From: a bacterium
GTDB lineage: Bacteria; UBP14; UBA6098; JAFGQG01
Direction: 5' to 3'
Assembly: GCA_016930435.1 (NCBI GenBank)
Contig: JAFGGQ010000008.1
Coordinates: 1 to 23,475 of the forward strand
Length of the DNA stretch: 23,475 nt
Numbering within the stretch: the first letter of the stretch is position 1; each line of letters opens with the position of its first letter. Under the pieces are notes generated by a model, which did no database searches, had not been told where the DNA came from, and saw only the letters and a list, made by a program, of their open reading frames with translations. Of this stretch, positions 18,096 through 23,475 are shown piece by piece. A program made the translations under genes and the position numbers.

Positions 18096-20081
18096 CTACA
18101 TAAAGAATTTCCAACTGAATCCAAACCTGTAATATCTGCGGGGTAAAGGAAACCACTGCCTCAACTCGTAATTGAGATCATAAAGATTGTCCACGAAGAA
18201 ATAAAGATCAACATCGTGGAACCTGATTGATAACTTGAGGTCGCCAACAGCAATTGGATCATAATATTCTTCATTATTGGGGATACCTATTGGATTGATC
18301 AGGGGTTTTTTGTATTTTGCATAGACCCTTTCCTCAAGACGGGTAGTGAATTTGAAGTTACCCTCCCAGAAGCTGATCGTACCCTGTAAATAGCCTCCCA
18401 AATTGTGTTGCGGCCGGTACTGCAAATATTCGCCCTGATCGTCCTTTGCAGATAGATAACTATAGTTAATACTACTTTTAATATCATCATTCAAAGAGAT
18501 TATTATACGGCTTTCCAGACCGAGTATCGAGGCTTTTGCAACATTTGCCGGTTTGAATGTGAAGTCGGTTTCATCAAAACGCCATTCGATCAGATTATCT
18601 ATAGAATTACTAAAAAAGCTGAGGGAGAGATCAATGGGCCTTTTGCTGTATTGAAAACCCAAATCAAAATTATTCGATGTTTCCGGTTCCAGGCCTGGAT
18701 TACCCTGGCAATACCATTCATCAAGTTGATAGTAGAGGTCATTTACTGTGGGATTTTTAAAGCCCATTGTATAGTTGGCATGGAATATATAGTTTTTCCA
18801 GTGATAACTCAAACCCATAAATGGCGATAAGTGAAGCTCATTCAAATGATCATAGTCAAGTCTCAACCTGATTATTGAGCTTAGATTGTGAATAATGGCA
18901 ACTTGATCTTCAATGGCTCCTGAAAACTGCCGGAGAAAATGCGTACTGCTGCTGGTGCTTTGGGTTTCGGTATATTCGTAATTAAGGTCCATGGAAAGTT
19001 TATGGTTTTTTAAGCTGCTTGAATATAATTTCAGTTGAATCAAAGCTGAACTAAAGTCGTTTGTATCGTTAGATGCAGAACTTATAGTATCGGTAACCGT
19101 AATTGTGGTATCGACCTCTATGGAATCGATTACCAGAGTTGTTTCAACTTCACTATCCAGAAGATACCATGAATAGGAGCTATATTTTTGTTTACCCTGT
19201 TGATAATTAAAACCATTCATAAGGGTAAGATTTTCAGTTAACTCAGTATAGAACTTTAGATTTCCGAAAAAATTCTGGTCTTTTTGATTGCCAGAATAAT
19301 GGGTGATGGAATAGGGTGATATGTCCGGCGGGTATTCCATTCCGGGAAGATCACCTTCACTTGAAATGGCGTCAATTATTCCCACAATTTCAAAGGTTTG
19401 GAAGAGCGTGGAATTGACCTTCATATTAAACTGATGATTTGTGTAACGGCTGTGTTTCCGTTCACCATTGCCCGAGAGTTTGGTTGCAGTTAAGTAATAA
19501 GCAAATTCTTCGGCAAGGTATTGGGAAAATTCTATTCCTAATTGCTCGTATCCCAGATCTCCGCCATCGATGAGCAGTTTGGTATAGGGTTCTTTGGTCG
19601 TATTTTCCTTTAAATGCAAGTTCAGAGCGCCTCCCATTGGCTGGCTCCCATAGGTGCTGGAAGCCGCCCCGCGGATAACCTCGATCTCCTTGACGGGTAA
19701 ATAATTATATAGGCTGAGATTATGTACACCCAGCAGAGGTGATTTTAAGGGAACCCCGTCAATGAGGACTAATACCTGATTGGTACCCCTGATCCAGGGA
19801 GTAACATTATGACCCACGAAGTTGCTGCGATCCAGGTTCAGCCCTGGCAAAAGGGTCAGGACATCGGTTAGGTCCTTTGGATGCAGATAATCATAGTCGC
19901 TGCTTGTTATAATATCTACCGAGCTGTAATCCCCGGTTGATGAATAAGCTTCTTTCTTAGCCCATACCATTACGGTATCAGCAGTATATATGGAATCGAG
20001 GAGGGGCTGATGCTCCTGGCCAGTTACTGGGTCCAATAACATCACCGGTAAAAAAAGAAAGATAAGCAATGTTCGAATCAT
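18096..20081 (-). CDS. btuB: TonB-dependent outer-membrane receptor, probable vitamin B12 transporter
   Basis: The 661-residue protein starts with a signal peptide (cleavage near VTG|QE, residue 21). A TonB-box-like DTVMVWA follows at 35-41, then a plug domain at ~48-160 with VLTLLPGLNL, IRGTNQVLVLIDGVPL and IEVIRGAASSTYGSQPMGGAL. A beta-barrel continues to the C-terminus, ending in an aromatic-rich RFGFSWKFFM, with the BtuB-like PLPRRYYRFG just before. Length is close to that of BtuB and related receptors. ATG at 20081 has AAAGGA upstream with 8-nt spacing. The substrate call rests mainly on the cobalamin riboswitch and terminator in its leader. A predicted loop near residues 310-345 is rich in Thr, Ser and Asp, which is unusual but plausible for an extracellular loop. 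No B12 ABC transporter genes lie next to it. Another corrinoid could be the true substrate. Confidence 0.88.
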   Translation of the reverse strand: MIRTLLIFLFLPVMLLDPVTGQEHQPLLDSIYTADTVMVWAKKEAYSSTGDYSSVDIITSSDYDYLHPKDLTDVLTLLPGLNLDRSNFVGHNVTPWIRGTNQVLVLIDGVPLKSPLLGVHNLSLYNYLPVKEIEVIRGAASSTYGSQPMGGALNLHLKENTTKEPYTKLLIDGGDLGYEQLGIEFSQYLAEEFAYYLTATKLSGNGERKHSRYTNHQFNMKVNSTLFQTFEIVGIIDAISSEGDLPGMEYPPDISPYSITHYSGNQKDQNFFGNLKFYTELTENLTLMNGFNYQQGKQKYSSYSWYLLDSEVETTLVIDSIEVDTTITVTDTISSASNDTNDFSSALIQLKLYSSSLKNHKLSMDLNYEYTETQSTSSSTHFLRQFSGAIEDQVAIIHNLSSIIRLRLDYDHLNELHLSPFMGLSYHWKNYIFHANYTMGFKNPTVNDLYYQLDEWYCQGNPGLEPETSNNFDLGFQYSKRPIDLSLSFFSNSIDNLIEWRFDETDFTFKPANVAKASILGLESRIIISLNDDIKSSINYSYLSAKDDQGEYLQYRPQHNLGGYLQGTISFWEGNFKFTTRLEERVYAKYKKPLINPIGIPNNEEYYDPIAVGDLKLSIRFHDVDLYFFVDNLYDLNYELRQWFPLPRRYYRFGFSWKFFM

Positions 20082-20107
20082 CTTTTTTGTCCTTTATTGA
20101 TGGGTTT

Positions 20108-20152
20108 TAAATAAAAAATCCTTAATACCTGTCAGGTAAGTATTAAGGATTT
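20108..20152 (-). terminator. Intrinsic terminator in the btuB-like leader
   Basis: On the minus strand AAATCCTTAATAC and GTATTAAGGATTT form a perfect 13-bp stem (arms 20140-20152 and 20116-20128) around an 11-nt loop, followed by TTTATTT. It lies between the cobalamin riboswitch and the start codon at 20081, so it is well placed as the expression platform. The upstream RNA segment AAGGAGTT (complement of 20170-20177) matches 7 of 8 positions against the 5' arm and could act as an antiterminator. That pairing is inference. Confidence 0.82.
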
Positions 20153-20199
20153 AGAATCTGATTTTTACCAACTCCTTTTCCGCGAAGAAAAATGGTAAT

Positions 20200-20405
20200 A
20201 TATTCAGAGGCAGGTCTTCTGGCTTTTCCTTGATCTGCTGCAGCCTTCCCCTCCCCGGAAATAGGAAAAGTGGCAAAAAGCGGCAAAATCATCACTTTGC
20301 ATACGGGAAAGATCGCATACAAAGGATGGAGGAAATACAGCGGCGGGACCGCTCCGGCTTCACACCGGATTCCCTTTTAATCCTTAAATGGCACCTTCAA
20401 ATATC
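20200..20405 (-). ncRNA. Cobalamin (B12) riboswitch
   Basis: Read on the minus strand, the segment contains the conserved blocks of the cobalamin riboswitch in order. They are GAAGGTGCC; TTAAAAGGGAATCCGGTG followed by TGAAGCCGG; AGCGGTCCCGCCGCTG; a GCCACTT / GGGGAAGGC region; and AGCCAGAAGACCTGCC (the B12 box, complement of 20209-20224). The 5' ATATT and 3' AATAT flanks can pair to close P1. A second small hairpin (20165-20198; TTACCA/TGGTAA with an inner TTTTC/GAAAA) lies between it and the terminator. Known riboswitches of this class bind adenosylcobalamin or related cobalamins and shut off downstream expression. Here the downstream gene is the TonB-dependent receptor. A promoter just upstream could not be placed with confidence. 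Confidence 0.95.
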
Positions 20406-20523
20406 GAATAAATATAAAAGAACATTATGAATTCAACCTATAACATATACTCTGGATGTCAATAAAAATCTCAGGCCAAAATGATAATTTTAAATTGCCT
20501 GCCAGGGGGGAAGGTGATGAGAA

Positions 20524-20625
20524 ATGCGTTTATGCCCTCATGTAGAAGAAGAGATTGCTGATTTTGCAGGATCCCGGGGTTCTATTATCACGTTTAATGC
20601 AGTTGAAATTAACTATAATGCCTGA
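20524..20625 (+). CDS. Possible small ORF (33 codons), function unknown
   Basis: ATG at 20524 is preceded by AGGTGAT (20512-20518), a seven-base match to the anti-SD complement, with 5 nt spacing. The frame runs 33 codons to TGA at 20623. The product begins MRLCPHVEEEIADF and has no signal peptide or membrane segment. It lies between the receptor leader and the propeller gene. The strong ribosome site is the only positive evidence. It could equally be a decayed gene start, a leader peptide or chance. Confidence 0.3.
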   Translation: MRLCPHVEEEIADFAGSRGSIITFNAVEINYNA

Positions 20626-20641
20626 AATATCGAAAAACAGA

Positions 20642-20653
20642 ATATTCGAATAT
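20642..20653. promoter_or_regulatory. 12-bp perfect palindrome, possible operator
   Basis: ATATTCGAATAT is a perfect 12-bp palindrome 130 bp upstream of the propeller gene start. In such A/T-rich DNA it may be chance. No matching copy was noticed elsewhere in the intergenic DNA of the window. Confidence 0.25.
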
Positions 20654-20670
20654 CAACTCCGGGATCAAAT

Positions 20671-20713
20671 TTGCATTTTAAGTCAGTTAATTTTTTTATT
20701 GTTGCATTTTAAG
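20671..20713 (+). repeat. Two direct copies of TTGCATTTTAAG, 31 bp apart
   Basis: Identical 12-mers occupy 20671-20682 and 20702-20713. Their 31-bp spacing is close to three helical turns, as expected for paired sites of a regulator on one DNA face. The second copy contains a -35-like TTGCAT with TATTAT 15 bp further on, so it could overlap the promoter of the propeller/VIT pair. Regulatory function is inference. Confidence 0.4.
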
Positions 20714-20783
20714 GAATTAAAATATTATTTAATACACTAAGGAAAAACAACCACATGATAGCCTAAAAAAAAGGCCGTATGGA

Positions 20784-22652
20784 ATGAGACAACATTCAAA
20801 AAAAACACCCAAAATTCCACTTTATATTTACCTGATATTCGCTATTCTGCTGGGTATAATTATTTTTTTGCTTATCTTCTTTCAAAGAATAAACAGGGCG
20901 CTTAAACCAATTCAGGAGGGGGCTGGAGAACAAAGGTTTTCCACTCAAAGTTACTTTCTTGGTGACTGCCGTTACCCATTTCAAAAGGTGATTACATCCA
21001 CAAGGGATTGTTATGACGGGCTCTATTTTGAGGATTACTATTACTTTATTTCCGCAGGGGGACTGGTAAGGGCTACACCGGACTTCAAGGAATACAACTG
21101 TTTCACTGTCCAAAACGGGCTGCCAACCCTTAATTTTACAGCCCTGGATACTTTCAGGAATACCCTTTACATAAGCACCTTAGATAGAGGTTTATTATCC
21201 CTGAAAGGGGATATCCTTACCCACTACCATTTTGAAAAGGATGAATTCAATACCCTTTCTGCGCTAAAGGGGAGTCCGTCGGGCCTTTTGATGGGGGGTG
21301 ATTTCAATGGCTATCTTATATTTGATGGTCAAACGTTTTCCCTCCGGCTTGCCGAATCGATTAAAGGGATTTTTTCCATAGACTGCAATAAGGAAGGGGA
21401 AATATCCTTTGGTACTAAAAGCCAAGGTTTGATAATTGTTAAATCCAACAATATGGTCATTTCCGTACCCATAAAATATGAAGGGAAGGATGTTCCAGTT
21501 AATGCGGTGAAATATTTCCAGGGTATTCCATTTATTGCAACAAATCAAGGGATCTTCAAGATAAACCGGTCCGACGGCGCAGAATTGGTATTAAAAAGTT
21601 TTTTCTGCACAGGCTTGGAAGCCCTGGAAGATAAATTTTTCGGGTATTCCTATTCTGGTGAGATTATTGAGGTAATGGAGCTCCGAAAAGCCAGTTTGGG
21701 AGTACCGGTTAACGGAGCCTTTTCTCATAATAATGAACTTTATTACTGTACTAATGAAGGAATTGCTACTATCGAGCATTGGAAATACAGACCGAAAAAG
21801 CAATTAAGTGAAAATTATATTACCTCGGTTTCGTTAAATCCAAAGGGATTGCTCATAGGAACATTTGAAAAGGGATTGAACTTTCTGGATCCGGATGGGC
21901 AATTTAGGGCTGATTATTATTCGGAAAGGATTCGGCAGATAAACTGGATACATTATTCCCCCCAGAATGAAGTAAGTTATATTGCTACTACTGATGGTCT
22001 CAGCCAGTTTAAAGGGGAAAAGGAAGTGGGGTTTTGGGATGCCAAAGAAGGGATCATTAATAATTACATAAGCTATTTACTTAGTCATCAAGGGGTACTA
22101 TACCTGGCCACCGGGGGAGGCTTAACCATCTATGACCAGGGTGTATTCAAGAATCTCTATGCCTTTCACGGACTTGTGAATAACCATGTTTATACATTGG
22201 CTTATCATAACGAAAAACTCTATATAGGAACATTGGGGGGGATCTCGGTTTACGAAAAGGGAAATATCGTCAATAACTATACTACTTCTAATACAGATAT
22301 GACAGTCAACTGGATTACCGCCCTCTTATTCCGGGATGGGGTTTTATGGGTAGGAACTTATGGGGGTGGACTACTGAAGATGGAAAAAGAAGGCCAGTTT
22401 ACTCAATTATTTAAGGGTGATGGCAATTTCGAAGTAAATAATAATGCCCTCTATTCGGATGACCGCTATTTATATGTAGGAACATTGGATAGGGGCCTCC
22501 TGGTAGCAGATCCTGAGAGTATGCGCTTTAAATACTACACCGATTTATTGCCTTCCCTCAATGTCACTGCGGTTACCGGTGGTCCGGATAATGTTTATCT
22601 GGGAACCGACAGAGGATTGCTAATTATTCAAAAAAACTATTTCAAACTATAA
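20784..22652 (+). CDS. Membrane-anchored beta-propeller protein (Reg_prop/WD40-like repeats)
   Basis: The 622-residue protein has a basic N-terminus (KKTPK) and one hydrophobic segment at ~13-34, with no evident cleavage site, so it is likely an inner-membrane anchor with the rest periplasmic. From ~75 to the end there are ~40-residue beta repeats. They have the look of two-component-regulator propellers: NGLPTLNFTALDTF, LYISTLDRGLLSL, LLIGTFEKGLNFL, LYLATGGGLTIY, LYIGTLGGISVYEKG, LWVGTYGGGLLKM, YLYVGTLDRGLLV, VYLGTDRGLLII. No kinase or DNA-binding domain follows, so it is a stand-alone sensor-like or scaffold propeller. C61 and C76 could form a disulfide. ATG 20784 is the only ATG, GTG or TTG codon after the in-frame stop at 20730. 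It has no good ribosome site; GG at 20781 is too close. A VIT-domain gene begins 40 nt downstream, and the pair probably forms an operon. Function is unknown. Confidence 0.85.
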   Translation: MRQHSKKTPKIPLYIYLIFAILLGIIIFLLIFFQRINRALKPIQEGAGEQRFSTQSYFLGDCRYPFQKVITSTRDCYDGLYFEDYYYFISAGGLVRATPDFKEYNCFTVQNGLPTLNFTALDTFRNTLYISTLDRGLLSLKGDILTHYHFEKDEFNTLSALKGSPSGLLMGGDFNGYLIFDGQTFSLRLAESIKGIFSIDCNKEGEISFGTKSQGLIIVKSNNMVISVPIKYEGKDVPVNAVKYFQGIPFIATNQGIFKINRSDGAELVLKSFFCTGLEALEDKFFGYSYSGEIIEVMELRKASLGVPVNGAFSHNNELYYCTNEGIATIEHWKYRPKKQLSENYITSVSLNPKGLLIGTFEKGLNFLDPDGQFRADYYSERIRQINWIHYSPQNEVSYIATTDGLSQFKGEKEVGFWDAKEGIINNYISYLLSHQGVLYLATGGGLTIYDQGVFKNLYAFHGLVNNHVYTLAYHNEKLYIGTLGGISVYEKGNIVNNYTTSNTDMTVNWITALLFRDGVLWVGTYGGGLLKMEKEGQFTQLFKGDGNFEVNNNALYSDDRYLYVGTLDRGLLVADPESMRFKYYTDLLPSLNVTAVTGGPDNVYLGTDRGLLIIQKNYFKL

Positions 22653-22692
22653 CAAGTTGATTTATATTAATATCAATACAGGAATCAAACCA

Positions 22693-23475
22693 ATGAATAA
22701 ACTAAAAATATTTTTTTTACTGATGATGCTCATTCTACCTGATCTTTTGAACGGGGAAGCGGGTGTTCTTATTCCCAAAAATACAACCGAAAGCGACGCC
22801 CTGCAGATCCAGGATATGGAGATAATTATTGATCTGGATAATCAATACGTCAAAACCCAGGTAATCCAGATATACCGAAACAATATCAATATCGAGGTAG
22901 AGGGGGAGTATCAATTTATGATACCGGAAAATGCGGCTATCTCAAATTTTGCAATATGGGAGGAAGGAGTTCGCATCGAAGGTGTGGTGATGGAAAAGGT
23001 AAAAGCCCGGGAGATTTATGAAGATCTGACCTGGAGGAAGATTGATCCCGGCCTGATGGAAAGCGCTACTGACCTGGAGAATATTAACCTCTTTACAGTG
23101 GATGTATTTCCTATCCCTCCTTTCGGAACCAAACGGATCGAGATCGAATACACCCAGTGCCTGGAAATAAACTCTATGCAGAGTTACTACATTTTTCCTT
23201 TAAAACCCTCTTTGGGGAGAGAAGAAAAAGTCGAAAGTTTCCATTTGGAGCTCTATATTAGCAGCGATTACCCTATCAGTGATGTCGATTTCAAAAGCCC
23301 AGATCTAACCCCGGTTTTACTGGATGAAGAAAAGGGGTTCAGGCATTATCAACTTGAAAAGAATGCTCTTCAGCTTGATGAAAATTTTAGCTTTAGTTAT
23401 ATAATTGACATTGATAGTATATACGCATCGTTCCTGGCATTCAGGGATATCGAAACAATTTATAAGGACATTGCC
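22693..23475 (+). CDS. Secreted VIT-domain protein (3' partial), probably VIT-VWA type
   Basis: ATG at 22693 has AGGA 9 nt upstream, and the frame stays open for 261 codons to the window end. Residues 1-21 are a signal peptide (FFLLMMLILPDLLNG). Residues ~35-160 form a vault/inter-alpha-trypsin (VIT) domain. It shows the typical run EKVKAREIYEDL, then DPGLMES, then NLFTVDVFPIPPFGTKRIE and a trailing EYTQ. The following ~100 residues are beta-rich. In the family, a VIT domain is normally followed by a von Willebrand type A domain with a MIDAS metal site; that part would lie beyond the window. Such proteins are typically extracytoplasmic and thought to mediate binding. The gene sits 40 nt after the propeller gene, which suggests that the two act together in the envelope. 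Confidence 0.88.
   Translation, partial: MNKLKIFFLLMMLILPDLLNGEAGVLIPKNTTESDALQIQDMEIIIDLDNQYVKTQVIQIYRNNINIEVEGEYQFMIPENAAISNFAIWEEGVRIEGVVMEKVKAREIYEDLTWRKIDPGLMESATDLENINLFTVDVFPIPPFGTKRIEIEYTQCLEINSMQSYYIFPLKPSLGREEKVESFHLELYISSDYPISDVDFKSPDLTPVLLDEEKGFRHYQLEKNALQLDENFSFSYIIDIDSIYASFLAFRDIETIYKDIA

Larger units (their letters stand above)
20406..20783. other. Divergent intergenic region between the riboswitch and the propeller gene
   Basis: About 380 bp separate the btuB-like leader from the propeller gene. It must hold the minus-strand promoter for the receptor and probably a plus-strand promoter for the propeller/VIT pair. The half nearest the propeller gene is very A/T-rich. It contains a possible 33-codon ORF, a 12-bp palindrome and two copies of a 12-bp direct repeat, listed separately. 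An 8-bp inverted repeat (GATCCCGG at 20570, CCGGGATC at 20659) is also present, but its 81-nt spacing makes it hard to interpret. No tRNA, CRISPR or transposon feature was seen. Confidence 0.6.

Noticed and set aside
20431-20462. TTGACA (20457-20462 on the minus strand) as the -35 of the receptor promoter
   Set aside because: The only TATA-like hexamer downstream (TATAGG) is 14 bp away, too short. TTGAAT with TATTTA at 16 bp is an equally weak alternative, so no promoter was called.

Overview
The window appears to come from a Gram-negative (diderm) bacterium of the FCB superphylum, either Bacteroidota-like or one of the related candidate phyla such as Marinimicrobia, KSB1, Zixibacteria or Cloacimonadota. 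The evidence is the combination of type 9 secretion-like sorting domains at the C-termini of giant surface proteins, PorV/UPF0164-type outer-membrane barrels, OmpA peptidoglycan-binding domains and a TonB-dependent receptor. A species cannot be named from the sequence. The genetic code is standard.

Layout. (1) Positions 1-18075 hold four same-strand genes with short gaps (71, 23 and 20 nt), almost certainly one operon that begins upstream of the window. The first two encode giant secreted proteins: a 5'-truncated one of at least 2274 residues and a complete one of 1782 residues. Both are built from ~100-125-residue beta-sandwich modules of two alternating types and end in a sorting-type domain (xPFTPNxDGYND ... 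WDG ... GxYxY ... GxxxLAR). The next two are paralogues of 970 and 957 residues. Each is a signal peptide, a PorV-like barrel, a CARDB-like domain, an OmpA-like domain, a degenerate OmpA-like domain, a FlgD-Ig-like domain and a terminal OmpA domain. (2) Positions 18096-20405 on the minus strand hold a BtuB-like TonB-dependent receptor. It is preceded by an intrinsic terminator and a well-formed cobalamin riboswitch, so B12 most likely represses it by premature termination. (3) Positions 20406-20783 are a divergent intergenic region with a possible 33-codon ORF, a 12-bp palindrome and a 12-bp direct repeat. (4) Positions 20784-23475 hold a membrane-anchored beta-propeller protein and, 40 nt downstream, a secreted VIT-domain protein cut by the window end.

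The most interesting reading is that region 1 is a surface-display module. Two cargo or adhesin proteins carrying type-9-like sorting domains are encoded with two outer-membrane barrels of the family that shuttles such cargo, each fused to domains that bind peptidoglycan. In Bacteroidota these jobs are done by separate proteins (PorV, PorP/SprF, PorE). The two-to-two pairing and the fusion are seen in the sequence. The secretion or anchoring role is inference.
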